From assembly GCF_037042905.1 (NCBI RefSeq), contig NC_087249.1, positions 55,706,401 through 55,770,400 of the forward strand: a stretch of 64,000 bases of DNA. Reading direction: 5' to 3'. The notes beneath the pieces were generated by a model, which was not told where the DNA came from, made no database searches, and saw only the letters and a list, made by a program, of their open reading frames with translations. The translations under genes were made by a program, and so were the position numbers. Source of the DNA: Lytechinus pictus. Lineage: Eukaryota > Echinodermata > Echinoidea > Temnopleuroida > Toxopneustidae. Positions 48,114 to 61,110 of the stretch are shown here, in pieces; position 1 is the first letter of the stretch; every line of letters starts with the position of its first letter.

Positions 48114-49462
48114 TGGCATAAAAGCACTTTTAATACAAAGGTGAACGAATGTTGCTGGGCATGACAACTTACACAAGGCTAATTAAGGCTAATTAATATC
48201 AAACTGAGCTAACATAACAGTAAAACAGGTTGAATACAGTAGCATGGAGAAGTGACTACAAATACAAGGTCCAATCAACAAACTATGGTTAGAAGTTAAT
48301 TCCAAACAGGAACAAAATAAAACGTAGCTATCATGTTCGATTAAAAGTATGATCATGACGAAAAACCTCCATTTAGCAAGAAATTTAATTATCAAAACAC
48401 ATGTTTCTTGACCTCGGTCTGAAGATAACGCGACAGCCCAGCACAGCAGGGGGTCACACGGCACGATGGATTGCAACGTGTCTAAGCAAGGAGATATATC
48501 ACTCTAACTCCTTGGTCTAAGAGCCTGCTATGGAGTTCCGTGTATACACGCGGTGAAGTGCAACTTTTTTTCTTCTTTCTTCCTTTCTTTCTTTCTTCCT
48601 TCCTTTCTTTCTTTCCTTCTTTCTTTCTGTCTGGCTGTTTTTTTTTCTTTCTAGGACTATTTTTATTCATCCACCCCCTTTTTACACCTCTAAAGAACCT
48701 GCATTTGCCAATCATATCTGTAGGCCTATTAATGTCCTTTTCTCAAAGTTGAGGTATATACAAAGAACATTAAAATACACAGGCCAGCATTATGAATCAT
48801 AAAGTTTGGATGGCATTTCAATGTTCTATTTATATCAGAACGTTTTATAATTCACAGGCATTATTAGCAGATGATCTTTTCTTTGAGTGTTGTTCTTTCT
48901 CTCCATCATTGTTCTTATTTTGTAGGCCTATATCCTGTGTAGGCCTATACGGTAAACCTCCCTCTGAAATACCTTTCTTGGTTTCAGGTTTTCTTTGAGA
49001 TTTGTTTCCACCCCCCCCCCCCTCTCTATTTCTCTCTCTCTTGCTCCCGACTGAAAGGACAGGGCGCTAATTTTAATCACCTCACACTCCACCTTCCCAA
49101 CTCATCAATCGCCTGAACTCGCTCTCCAACGATGAACATTTTGACTCACAAAAAAATTAGCACAGCATATCTACGTTAAATATTTAATGGTGGAAACTAA
49201 AAGTGAAACTATCCAAAACAAACAATGGAAACGATGCAGCGCACATGTTCAATTTACCGGAGAACCACATATGGTACAATGGTACTTTTGCGATTAAAAA
49301 GATAGTTACAGTCATAGTTTGTATTTAAATTATGAATAAGACTTTGGGGGTAAAAAAAAATAATGATTTCATATTTTTATACATATCAGCCGCATGATTA
49401 TTCTACTGTGTATGTTGGTATGCCATTACTTCTTTTTTTTTTCGAACGTCAGGACTGTATCA
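48114..49462. other. no gene seen; TTTC microsatellite
   Basis: A TTTC/TTCC microsatellite lies at about 48565-48655. A C-run and CT-repeat lie at about 49008-49050. No convincing coding region on either strand. Confidence 0.5.
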
Positions 49463-50415
49463 ATGCGCGAGTGAACGGCATGCATCCCATATTTTCTTGC
49501 TGGACGGAAAAAAACTATAGGCGGTGCTGCACCATCCCGAGTTTGCTCAATCTCGAGATTTTAGCCCGATCAGCCCTCTTCGCGATTAATCTCGAGATTC
49601 AAGAAACCCCGTCTGCACCATCCCACGAAGAGCGATTCCTGCTCGAGCGAGGCAACAAGCCCGATATTACGAGCATGCGCACTTTCGGATCTTAGAGTTT
49701 CAACGGCCCGCGCTTTTGAATAACTTCCCGCGATATGCAAGCAACGTACACCTTTCACTAGCACTTTCGCCGAATTCAACCGGTGTTATGCAACAATCCT
49801 CTCAGCTCAGCGAGTGAAGAAGTGATGTATTCTTCGTTAAATATGATGGCGGAGTAGGAGGCAACGACAGAGAGAGAGGGAGAGAAGGAGGAAAGAAATG
49901 CTATTTGCTCACATTTTGCGAAGGAATAAGACAACACTGCTGTCAGTGTTGTTATTGAATATGACCATCGTCGATGAGCGCCTCCCCCTTCGGTCTGGTC
50001 TCTCCCAAAATCCATTCACTGGTGGGACACCATCGTTGCTTATGAACGCTATTCGCATGTATAAAGTTGACTTCCGCACGTGTTTATGTTTTGACCAAGG
50101 CGGAAGTGGAACGCGAATTGCATTATGGACTGACGTCATGAATAAATTACCCCGAGTCCAATCTCGAGTGCGTCTGCACCGACGAATTAGCGGGATAATT
50201 CGTAAAATAGCGCGCTATTTTGCAAATAAACCCGAGTTGACTTGGGATTGCAATCTCGAGATTAATCCTACGAACTAGCGCGATAATTGCGTCTGCACCG
50301 CCAACTATCTCGAGATTTTTCAGATCGGGATAATTTGCCGGATCAGAAATAGCGCGCTAATTTGAAAACTCGGGATGGTGCAGACGGCCCTTATGGGATG
50401 CATCGTGTGCGCAGC
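49463..50415. mobile_element. ~0.95-kb inverted-repeat element
   Basis: ATGCATCCCATA at 49480-49491 recurs inverted at 50392-50403, and CTGCACCATCCCGAGTTT at 49530-49547 recurs inverted at 50366-50383. Inside, CGTCTGCACC appears repeatedly (about 49608, 50166, 50286) with CTCGAGATT and AGCGCGCTA phrases in both orientations. This is a foldback-like non-autonomous element. Ends are approximate and no target duplication was fixed. Overlapping open frames here show no protein family. Confidence 0.55.
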
Positions 50416-50879
50416 GCTTTAAGGGCAGTCCCTGCATGCAAAGCATAACCTAATTTTTATTCGCTTATTTTCCTTATTTCGAGGTCGATTTTCTTCGTTC
50501 GAAATTGAAATAGGACTAATATTGGATGTCTGAATACAATATGCCTTTGAAAACGTGATTAAATATCGAAGACAATAATTTAATTCCGAAGTTCCTTCTT
50601 CAGGCAGAGAAGTCTTACGTAATAGCACAGCTGTTGTTTATCATTTCGTCCTTGGCTTTACTGGCCTGTGGAGGTGAAACTGAGACAACGGGGATTACCT
50701 GGCCAAGATGGGTTTATCGGGGCTTGGAAATGTTCAAATGAGAAATGAGATTTTCAAACGTATTTTGGGGTATATTACCGCAGTTTGATACCCCAACAGC
50801 GGTAGAACAACAAATGGGGCATTTTCGTAATGATAGTTTACAAACTTACAATCGTGAAATTTAAGATTTTCATTTTGTA

Positions 50880-51720
50880 AACTATCATGTTATTTAAGTT
50901 CTGAATTTTATGAGAATGGTGTTTTTGAGTTGGATAATATTTTTGGTTTTAAGTACCATATGATAAATGTTTTAAGGAATACTGGTTTAATTTACAAACT
51001 TAAGCTTAGTTTGCTTCATAAAAATCTGATAACTTTATACCATTCCATGATTTTCTCTTATTTAAAATATTGCAATACCAATGTAACCTCATATGAATTG
51101 GACTCAATATTCAAAAGAAATGTTTAAGAATAATTACCTATTCTAATAATACATCCGCACCTTTATTTAATAAGCGAGAACTCACAATATTTATCTATAA
51201 GTTCAAGAAGAGGTAGTTACCCATGTAGTTTTCAGATCTTTTCCAATGCAATAATCAAGTTCATAACCATAATACCCGTTCATCCAATAAATTTCATTTA
51301 TAGTCTATCAGGTCTATAGTCACGGAGCTGAGTTATGTAGGTCCCAAACAATGAAATGAGATTCCCAAGTAATAACTAATTAACAGTTTATATATTCCTT
51401 TAGAAAACAGTATTCAAATTTTCTAGTAAATGATTATTGATTCTCACACATGATATCAATGCATACTTGTAGCATATCTACCCCCCCCCCAAACTCGTGG
51501 GGTTTTTTTCTCCTTTTTCCTACACTATTAACTATAATGATATGAGATTCTGTTTTGTATTAATGTTGTTTTGTTTTTACTATTTTTTGGCTATCCAGCC
51601 TCACATGTTTCTTATACCTTCATGGGAAGCCACGCAATTTATTTTTATTATCTAATTACATTATTTGATGTTTCCTTGTATTTTTGTCCTATTTGCGAAA
51701 TAAAGATTGAATTGAATTGA
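50880..51720 (+). pseudogene. LINE 3' fragment (RT C-terminus and tail)
   Basis: Plus-strand frame 50930-51127 ends with KLSLLHKNLITLYHSMIFSY and LKYCN, the end-of-RT block of CR1/Jockey-like LINEs. After stops, FQCNNQVHNHNTRSSNKF (51236-51290) gives the characteristic C-terminal phrase. A non-coding 3' part ends in AATAAAGATTGAATTGAATT near 51700-51720, a short-repeat tail. The 5' nine-tenths of the element are missing. Confidence 0.7.
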
Positions 51721-52639
51721 ATATGTTTGATATGATGAAAAGTGTTCGATAATACCATAATACCATAGAGCTATGATAAAACCATGGAGCTATTTCTGTT
51801 AATAGCTCTATGATAAAACCATGGACCTATAACCATCCACTACCATGCATACACAATTGGTTTGGGCCATGGAGCGTAGTTTTGGCCATACATGCAGCTG
51901 CTCAGTGGAATGTCATATGTAAACACTGTCTGATGGCCTGAGCGAGGGTATTACATAATAACCCTGCTCATGGCTCTGTGGTTGAAGTAGGGGATTATCT
52001 ATACTCCCCAGGGGTCCTAAAATTTGGTTTACAGACAGATGAAGTTATCCAATGAAAGCTCTCTGAAATTTTGGGTGGGTGGGACTTATTTTGACCGTGG
52101 GAACAAGATTTCCAAAGAAGAAGCAGACTCTGAAATGACTCGCTTTGCTCGCCCTTTCAGGCTGGTTTGCTTCGCAAACCAGCTGCAGATCCCACTTCAC
52201 GAGCCATTCAGAGTCTGCATAGCAGACTAGTCTGGATCGAGAATTTGTATAAATTCGCACCGCTGAGCTCATTATAGCGCAGGCTGCGGCGTGACTGATG
52301 GATGCTACCTCGGCATCTTGAAGAATTTTATTGTTCTGACGTCATAAACCACACCAACTTTTAGTTACATTTTTTCTTAATTATGACTTTTATATATTTA
52401 GCGGAAAAAACATATCATGTTTGAAATCACATTATATAAAATGCAAAATAAAATCCACACAATATGAATCGCTACGCATTTAAAACGTTTCCAGTGCAAT
52501 TAAAGGTCATTTAAGGTCATAAAAGTTCAAATTGGGTCACAAATTAATGTAAGTAATGCAGCAAATAACGTTGACTATATCATGTTAGGAATACAAACAA
52601 GCTGGGCATTATTTATGTAGGTCTATTTTTGACTGCAGG
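51721..52639. other. no gene seen
   Basis: The phrase GAGTCTGCATAGCAGACTA at about 52210-52228 is shared with 41229-41247, and its centre is nearly palindromic. Several ATAGCTCCATGG/CCATGGAGCTAT-like phrases occur at 51740-51870. No gene. Confidence 0.4.
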
Positions 52640-55600
52640 TTTTGTTGAGGATTTCAATTTCATTTCATTTTCAATTCGTTTGTTTATTCAACCATCAAAA
52701 GGATAAAAACAGTACAATATATAGTATTAACAAAGTATCATAAAAAAACAAACAAACAAATAGATGGTTCGAAGACCCCGAAGAAGCGATGCTTATAAAT
52801 AGGGGTCACCACGATACATTAACACATTACAAATAACAAAATTAAAAAGTAAAAATCTTAGATAAAAAATAAATGAAACACTCCTGCAGCATCAACAAAA
52901 AATGGGGTTAAAGGGGGAAGGGGGAGAAAGCACTAATGTAAGATGTGAGATTACACGCATACGATCAATAAACGGTAAATAACATTTTCCTGCATAAAAA
53001 TCTTAATCTTGATAAGGTGGAACTGTTTTTTTTTGTATATCATTTGGTATTTCATTTCATAGTTTGGGGAAGTAAGTCTTAAATGAATTGAAGCCAATGG
53101 ATGTTCGAGCATGTGGAGGGCGTAGGCATTTGCTGTGATGAGTATTGTGTGAATGGATTTGAGAATTTAAAACAAAAATGTCGCTGAAGAGAGATGGTAC
53201 GATTCTGGCCTTAAACTTGCACATAAAAACTAGGAATTTAGTGATATCAGATCTTTTAAAGTTAATACATTTGATTGTAAAAGCAAAGGCTTTGAATGAA
53301 TATTAAAAGGAGCATTTGAGATAAGTCTTATTGCTTTCATTTCTAAAATTGTCATTTTTTCTAAGTGTGTTATCAATAAATGACCCCATACAGTGTTACA
53401 GTCATTTAAGTGAGGAAGTATGATACTGTTATAAAGAGTAATTACAATTGAATGTGGAACAAAATGTCTAGTTTTAGAAATAACTCCAATATATCTTGAA
53501 ACTTTGGAACAGATCGACTTCAGATGTGGTTTCCAAGAGAGGTGTACATTAAAATTGCTCCTAAAAATTGAAGAAAAAAAATCACTTGTGTTATATTATG
53601 TCCACCAAGAAAAATATCTAGAGAATGAGGAGGGTCCCTCCTTCCTCGAATTCGAAAAATGATGTACTTTGTTTTATCTAAATTTAAACAGTTTGTTGGA
53701 AACGAACTAATTATTCAATTTTCTTAATTCATTGTTTGCTGATGAGACAAGATTATTATTTTTTATGAGATAATGTGACTGTAGTGTCTTTAGCAAAGAG
53801 TGAACAGTTTAGAATTGGGTAGCTATTAATGATATCATTAATATAAACAAGAAACAGGAGGGGACCTAGGAATTCCACAAGAAATGTCTCTGTGTTAAGA
53901 TTTGACACCATCAATCACCTCATATTGGTTTCTATTAAATAAATAATTAAGAAACCACTGAAGGGGAAATCCTCGAATTCCATAATATTCTATTTTTTAC
54001 AATATGTGGTGATCAATGGTGTCAAAAGCCTTAGACAGATCCATAAAGACACCAAGGCAAAAATTACCATCATCTATTTCTTTTGAAATTATGTTGAATA
54101 AATTTAGGACATCAAGGTCAGTAGAAAAGTCCTTCTTAAATCCAAATTGTTGTGGTATAAAAACATGATTGTTTTAGAAATTTGTACAACCTGGTATATA
54201 CTATATTTTCTAATAACTTTGAAAAGAATGGTAATAAAGTAATTGGACGGTAGTTGACAATGTCATGACGATCACCCCTTTTAAAGATGGGAACAACTAA
54301 AGAAGTCTTAAGCTTATCTCGGACTATTCATTGTGATAAAGATTTATTTAACATAATTATAGCAAAGAGGTTTTACAATGGTATGAATACACTTCTTTAT
54401 AACACGACCAGCAATAGAGTCAGGACTTGGTGAAGCAGATGTTTTCATGGACGACAGAACGTTGATTATTTCAGTATTAGAAGTGGGATTAAAGAATAAA
54501 GAAGAAGGTACAAGGTTTGATAAATAATAAGTGAAATGAGAGACGGGATTAGGAATCTTTTCTTGCGTGGTTTTACCAACATTAGCAAATTACTTGTTAA
54601 AAGCTTCACTGATTGATGTTTTACTAAAAATAATTTTCCTGGTTTAAATACATATGAGATGGAAATGAGTCTTTCTTTTTACCGAATATATTATCTATTT
54701 CAGACCAGGTTTTTTTTCATATCGCCTTTTGTTTTACTAAATAAGTTTTCATTAAAAAAAATTACACTGACGAACAGTACAATTTTTTTTTTTAATACTC
54801 AATATACTTATTTCGACTTTGAGAGTCTCTTTTTTGATATAGCAACAATGAAGTCTATGTTTTTTTTTTTTTATAGATATCATGATACCATGAGTAATCC
54901 AAGGTTTATTGTACTTTTATTTTAATTTTTGTTAAAGGAAAACATTTAGAGTATAGGGAAGTGAGTTTATAAATAATAAGTCATATGAGACATTAACATC
55001 TGAGTTACTATAAATTGGAGACCGTTGATTGATAAAAGCTTTGTCTGAGATGTCAAACAATTTTCTTCAGTTATAATACGTGACTTACAATAATGCAAAT
55101 GAATTGGAATAGACTTGGTGTCAGTATTATGAAAAATTGGAAAGTGATTCAAAAGATCAGAATAAATTATACTGCACTTATTGTTCATATCAATACAGTC
55201 GGTAAAATATTATCTATTAACGTAGCAGCGTGCCTTGTCACACGTGTAGGTTTGTTTATAGATGGAAAAAGAGTATTTAAGAATTTATTTGTCTTGTTAT
55301 CAATATCATAATTGATTAAGTTAATATTGAAATCACCTAATAAATAAATGTCTTTTTTTAGTAGTTAATGTCATTAAGAATATTTGAAAGTGTTTCGTTG
55401 AATAAAGTTATATCAGTATTGGGTACTCTGTAAATGCAACCAACCGCAAAATATATTTTTTTTGGGTTGGTTAATTTCTACAAAAACAGTAACACATTGA
55501 TCTTTACTTAATGATATCATATTGCACAAGTTATAATCTATGCCATCTCTTATATATAATGCTACTCCTCCTCCATTTCTACCAACTCTATCAGTGTGAA

Positions 55601-55900
55601 CAAGGGAATATCCATCAATATTGTACATATCAATTGAAATATTATCTGGAAACCATGTTTCAGAAATCCTGACAACGGTAAATTTGTAATCTAGAGATTT
55701 CAAAAGAAGCTGTAAGTCGTCAAAATTACGAACAAGACTTTTGGAATTAACATGTAATATAAAAAAAGTTGTAACAAGTCGAATGATACTTTGGGATAAA
55801 TTCATCAGAATATATATATTTACCGTGAACATTGTTTGCATTGTTTACATTAAATGGAGATTGAGAGCTACTTATATAATTATTGTCATTCTCAGATTCA
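52640..55900 (-). pseudogene. degenerate LINE, minus strand
   Basis: The 3' end is at about 52640-52690 (minus-strand tail of GAAATGAAATTGAAA type). Going up the coordinates, RT remnants are readable: NLDKTKYIIF (about 53670), FAKDT where FADDT is expected (about 53790, catalytic Asp lost), LLFLVYINDIINSY (about 53840), VFMDLSKAFDTIDHH (about 54040), and NYRPITLLPFFSKLLENIVY (about 54230). The endonuclease is at 55841-55413 with ILHVNSKSLVRNFDDL, ISETWFPDNI and GGGVALYIRDG. Stops and frameshifts occur throughout, so it is an old copy. An upstream stretch (55900-56100, with CDSC) may be an ORF1 or linker remnant. Confidence 0.75.
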
Positions 55901-56129
55901 TTCAAAGTAAAAGGAATAATAGCCAAGGCTTGAAAATTTTCCTCATCTATATGAAAGAAAGTAAAAATTGAGAAAACAAATTCTTCATTGCTTACATAAT
56001 TGTTAAAAAGGAATAATATAGTATTGCAGGAATCACAAAATGCATTTTTATGAAGAGGTTGAAGTTTGAAAGAGTTACTGCAGGTGAATAAATTACTTAT
56101 GTGCAGATCAAGAATCTGACGAAGCTCGG

Positions 56130-56680
56130 CTACTTTGGCGGTTCCATGACAATTGCTCCGCCGACATTTGCTCCGCCGACAATTGCTACGCAAAATACGA
56201 CAACTGCTCCGCCGAAAATTGCTCCGGACAGTTGCTCCGCCGACAGTTGCTCCGTCGACACTTGCTCCGCCGATATGTGCTCCGTCGACACTTGCTCCGC
56301 CGATATTTGCTCCGCCGATATTTGCTCCGCCGACATCTGCTCCGCCGACATCTGCTCCGCCGAAAATTGCTCCGCCGACAATTGCTCCGCCGATAATTGC
56401 TCCGCCGACATCTGCTCCGATTATACGACAATTGCTCCGCCGATATTTGCTCCGCCGAAAATTGCTCCGATTATACGACAATTGCTCCGCGACAATTGCT
56501 CCGCCGATATTTGCTCCGCCGAAAATTGCTCCGATTATACGACAATTGCTCCGCGACAATTGCTCCGCCGATATTTGCTCCGCCGACATCTGCTCCGATT
56601 ATACGACAATTGCTCCGCCGATAATTGCTCCGCCGACATCTGCTCCGCCGTAAATTGCTCCGATAATGCGACAATTATTT
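56130..56680 (+). repeat. 15-bp minisatellite array, orientation 1
   Basis: About 35 tandem units of ATTGCTCCGCCGACA and variants (ATATTTGCTCCGCCG, ATTATACGACAATTGCTCCG). Because the unit is 15 bp, all frames on both strands stay open and give 5-residue repeats such as CSADI, APPIF or GGANI. This is a consequence of the unit length. The array begins after GCTACTTTGGCGGTTCCATG and stops in a poly-T. Confidence 0.9.
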
Positions 56681-56811
56681 TTTTTTTTTATTCGTACTTT
56701 CATACGCATAACAATTTTAGCACAGGCGGAAGACGTCAATTTACCATGGAGCATAGCTCCATGAATTAAAAAAGTAAACTTAAACTATGCTTGCATGATA
56801 TATTAAATGTC

Positions 56812-56972
56812 ATACACAGGGGCCGCGGAACGGTTTTCAAAGTGAGGGCTGAGTCAAAAGTGGGGGCTGTCCATGCTAAAAATCACAATCATATGGTCAT
56901 TCTTACGTTTTTTGTACACGGCTTTGGAAAATTGGGGGGCTAAAGCCCCCCGGCTCCGCGGCCCCTGATACA
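56812..56972 (-). mobile_element. CAGGGGCC-type MITE, copy 4
   Basis: 151 bp (56817-56967), CAGGGGCCGCGG to CCGCGGCCCCTG, core in the orientation of copy 3. ATACA is repeated exactly on both sides (56812-56816, 56968-56972). Confidence 0.85.
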
Positions 56973-59860
56973 TGCATATAGAAAGAAATAGAAAAAAAGG
57001 GGTAAGCACAAAGGAGGGATATATATTCTTAATGCTTATTCATGGTGGGGGGGGGGGAGCATTTGTGTAAGTTTTATTACGTGCCTGGCGATTGAAATGA
57101 AAAAAAAACGCGTTTTCATGTAATTATTATAACCATATAGCTCCATGTTATAACAGTAGAAACAAATTAGACATACCCCATTCTTAGCGTCAAAATCGCT
57201 CAGACTGGCGAAATATGCTCCGAAGTGGAGACATTTGCTCCAGGTGAAATTCAACGGTATACCCCACCTTATTTTGTCGAAAACCTGTACTGTAGTCACG
57301 CAAAATGTTTACTGTCGGCAAATTTTGTGCCATACAAACATGACCAAGACATTCAGTAAGTAAAAATTAATATTCAAGAAAATACCAACTTGTGAAAGGT
57401 TACATGTCGTGTCACCTTCTCGGCACACCCCTCCACTCTGGTTTCCATATCCTCTCGTACACACAGTGCTCTCAGTCTGGTCTCCACATCCACATCATGT
57501 CATACACATCGTAGGTTCTTAGATTATGATAATACTGTATATAATAGTGAGTTGTTTTTTTGTTTTATGTTGATCATGATTGTTTTCTTCACTGATAGAA
57601 AAAGGATAATTAAATTTTTTTAAATAATCCAAAAATAAAATCCATATGTTCTGTTTTATATAGTTATTAGTCAAGGTTACTTTAGTTCGCATTAGTTCTC
57701 ATTGTTTATACGTTCTAATTCTTATGCATTATACCGATTGATATTGTACTTTAAATTTGACTATTGGTATTGTTACTTTGATTTTGTTGTGCTTTGTGAA
57801 TGGAAAATGAATAAATCTTAATCTAAATCTAAATGTGGTCCGCCAATAGTCGAATTATATTCATTATGATGTTATAATGTAAGTAACAATTTGTTGTTGA
57901 TGGGGGATATAATTTTACACGTAGTTTCAAAAAATAAAAAAAATCAATCAAACAAGATTTTCTTCTATAAATGATATACCTTCATGTGTATATGGCCGCC
58001 TATGTATTTTCCAAGAATGAACTATATGAGAAGAAAACGTGTGTTCATGTACTTATTATCATTATCATTGTACCACCATTATCATCATCAGCATCATTAT
58101 CAGCATCTTCATTATCACCATCATTATCATTGTCGTCGTCGTTTTGCTTATGCGGAAATCAAACAAAAATGATTGTGAAAAGGGTTATGGAGGGAAAGAG
58201 AGAGAGAGAGAGAGAAAGAGGGGGAGTGAGTGTGAGCTTGAGGAAAAAAGGAGGTGTATGACTTATTATTTCTGAATATCGCGATTTCTGTTTATTCATG
58301 GGATTGAAATAGAAGGATAAACTTAACAAGTTCTTGTCATTATAATTTTTTATTTGATTTACTGATCACAACATGAGATAAATGAAATCATGAAGACTGT
58401 ACGTTCTCGACAGTTTTATTAACGTTTTCCAACCAAAACTACACTTTAATGACTGCAAACACCTTCATTTTCACACACTCGCAACTATGGACACAGTATA
58501 CATGTAATTGAGAGTAGTGTCATTTTCAAAACCTTTCTTAGCTGCAAGGAATACTGAATCTCATTTCCACAATGTGCATCTGAATGCACAATGCCTGTGT
58601 TTCTAACATGTACCCAAATTACCCAATTTAAAGAACACATGTTAAGATCTAATGAATCAGCAAAATAATCCACATTCTATCATGATCAGCAGGCATAACA
58701 GCCTATATACTCTCCAATACTTCAATTACAGTTTGTCGAAAGAAATAACACAAAGAAAAAGAAATATATAGAATTGTAACTCTGGTAAATATATCCAAAA
58801 TATTAAATTAACGCATCGTGCTCTCATTTCTTTTACGAGATATCCCCCCCGAGATATGCTTCATGTTTACAATTAAAAAAAGGCGTATAAATGTCCCCTT
58901 TCCATGTCAATAACAGCTCGTACTTTGTGCTCGCATTATAAATTCAGTGAGATGCGTATTGGGTTTCATGAATTTGTAACTATATTATTGCTGGTATATA
59001 TATTATTGTCTTTTAAAAATAACATTATTTGTTTAGACGTAATGAGAGAGATACATACATATATTCATTTATTATAATATATTTATATTGTCGCTTTGCA
59101 CAGAATAGAACAAAAATACAACCGAAGTCTAGTTTTATAGTAACTCACCAGTAGCGTAATGAGCCAACAACAAAAAATGGAGGGGGCGAGACAAGGATGA
59201 CATTTATTTTCCTTTCCTTTATTCTTTTTTTTTTCATTGGTAGGGAGAATGGGGGGATCCGTGATCCCTAGCACGCCCGGCTCCCCCATCTGTACGCCAG
59301 TGATGATCATACTTTCGTTTGAAACAAATTGAAGGAAAAAAAGTGCAAGGGTAGATAAGGCCGAAGACGTAAATAAAAATTATTGATACAAATATTAATA
59401 ATTATAATACTGATAAATATACAATAAATCAAGCGGTCACCAATAAAAATAAACAACGTGAAAGAACAAAACGAGAAAGAGAGAGAGAGAGAGCCCGCGC
59501 GAATGTATGGTGTATAAGTTGCTGGAAAGCAGAAGAGATACTGTGTCCAGCACCCCCCCCCCCCAAATTCTCTCCCCGCTCAAGACCGGAGTGAAACCAA
59601 TAATAATAATATATGAACAAAAATCCAGATTCACAATTTCAATGGGGAGTGTGTCATTCCCCTTCTCCGTTACAATTTGTCAAGTGGCAGCGGCAGGGAG
59701 AACAATTTGTTTTGTTTTTTAAGCAGAAAGCTGTGATGATAGGGGGAGAATAAAATAAATAAAATATTAACGAATAACAAGAACAAAACAACGACAAAAC
59801 AATTTGTATCAGGATGAATTTCTTATCATTTAACATAGACCAACTTGGAGAAATAAGATG
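56973..59860. other. gene-poor region
   Basis: A LINE-like 3' tail is suggested at about 57786-57834 (AATGAATAAATC followed by TTAATCTAAATCTAAAT repeats). An ATC/ATT microsatellite lies at 58060-58145 and GA repeats at 58196-58220 and 59474-59494. A short G/C-run repeat with GCGTA ends occurs at about 59150-59300. No protein gene is supported. Confidence 0.45.
58060..58145. repeat. ATC/ATT microsatellite
   Basis: CATTATCATCATCAGCATCATTATCAGC-type trinucleotide runs ending in GTCGTCGTCG. Simple sequence. Confidence 0.8.
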
Positions 59861-59861
59861 T

Positions 59862-60240
59862 TCATGCAATTGTCGTATAATCGGAGCAGATGTCGGCGGA
59901 GCAAATATCGGCGGAGCAATTGTCGCGGAGCAATTGTCGCGGAGCAATTGTCGAATAATCGGAGCAGATGTCGGCGGAGCAGATATCGGCGGAGCAATTA
60001 TCGGCGGAGCAATTGTCGGCGGAGCAATTTTCGGCGGAGCAGATGTCGGCGGAGCACATGTCGGCGGAGCAAATATCGGCGGAGCAAGTGTCGACGGAGC
60101 ACATATCGGCGGAGCAAGTGTCGACGGAGCAACTGTCGGCGGAGCAATTGTCGGCGGAGCAAGTGTCTTATTTTACGTAGCAATTGTCGGCGGAGCAGAT
60201 GTCGGCGGAGCAATTGTCGGGTCACCACTTTGGCAACCTT
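59862..60240 (-). repeat. 15-bp minisatellite array, orientation 2
   Basis: The same 15-bp unit as at 56.1-56.7 kb, inverted (GTCGGCGGAGCAAAT and variants), about 24 units. The edge near 60165-60240 matches the start of the first array when reverse-complemented, including the distinctive GCTACGTAAAATAAGACA against GCTACGCAAAATACGACA. The two arrays are therefore inverted copies of one element about 3.2 kb apart. Confidence 0.9.
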
Positions 60241-60886
60241 AGCCAACGTCATTTTCTGACGTTATAAACAACGCCATCATTTTACATAGGTCAACCTGTT
60301 AATTATGACTTATCTAGTGTTTAAAACAAACATATCATGTTTGGTATCAAATTAAAGCTTATGGAAAATGGAATGTTCATAAAGGTTACAAAAAATGAAG
60401 CCCAAGTCAAGGTTACATTAAGGTCATGCACACGCATGAAAGGTTGATGATCGCTTGAGTTTCACAGAACGTTTAATTTATCATTTCGTATCAAATCATT
60501 CCATGGGTATCCAAATAATCTACATCAATTTAGCATTTTACACCATGTCCTGTTATATTTCTCTCAAACCCTCTGCACCATACTTATTCGACCGTATACT
60601 CATGTGATTCCCTTTCACCAACAATTTCAACTACATGCCTCTGCCAGATCTGTGTTACTTTGATTCACACTTGCAGTATGAACTATGAAATACGTGATTC
60701 GACGGCCGACCAACAAGTGCATTAATCGTTAAAAGTTATAGAACAGGGTGACGCTGACCTGTATCGGAAAGGAATTTATTTTTAATTCCTTAGGAACAAC
60801 CACTGTGTCATGAACAATTACAGGTAGGCCCAATGCCCTGTTCCATATACTATCAGCTATCTTCTGAAGATGTAATGGCAGTAGAT
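60241..60886. other. no gene seen
   Basis: AT-rich. The wording near 60250-60330 (TGACGTTATAAACAACGCCA, then AACATATCATGTTTGGTATC) parallels 52335-52430 (TGACGTCATAAACCACACCA, then AACATATCATGTTTGAAATC), so a diffuse repeat spans both places. Confidence 0.5.
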
Positions 60887-61018
60887 GCATGCAGGGGCGT
60901 CGATACATTTTTCAGATTGGGGGGCAAAATCACGAATCATCGTTTCAAAGGCGCTTGATCACACAAAACAAACAAACCCATCCATCCACACACACACACA
61001 CCGGCCTATACACCCTTA

Positions 61019-61110
<92 letters not shown>

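Noticed and set aside
49363..50278. Overlapping 110- and 126-codon frames
   Set aside because: They fall within an inverted-repeat element and show no protein family.
56100..56770. Long open frames with 5-residue repeats that resemble pentapeptide-repeat proteins
   Set aside because: A 15-bp tandem unit keeps all frames open on both strands; there is no start context, no domain and no preference for one frame.
59862..60240. Possible CRISPR-like array
   Set aside because: The units are contiguous 15-mers without spacers, and the genome is eukaryotic. It is a minisatellite.
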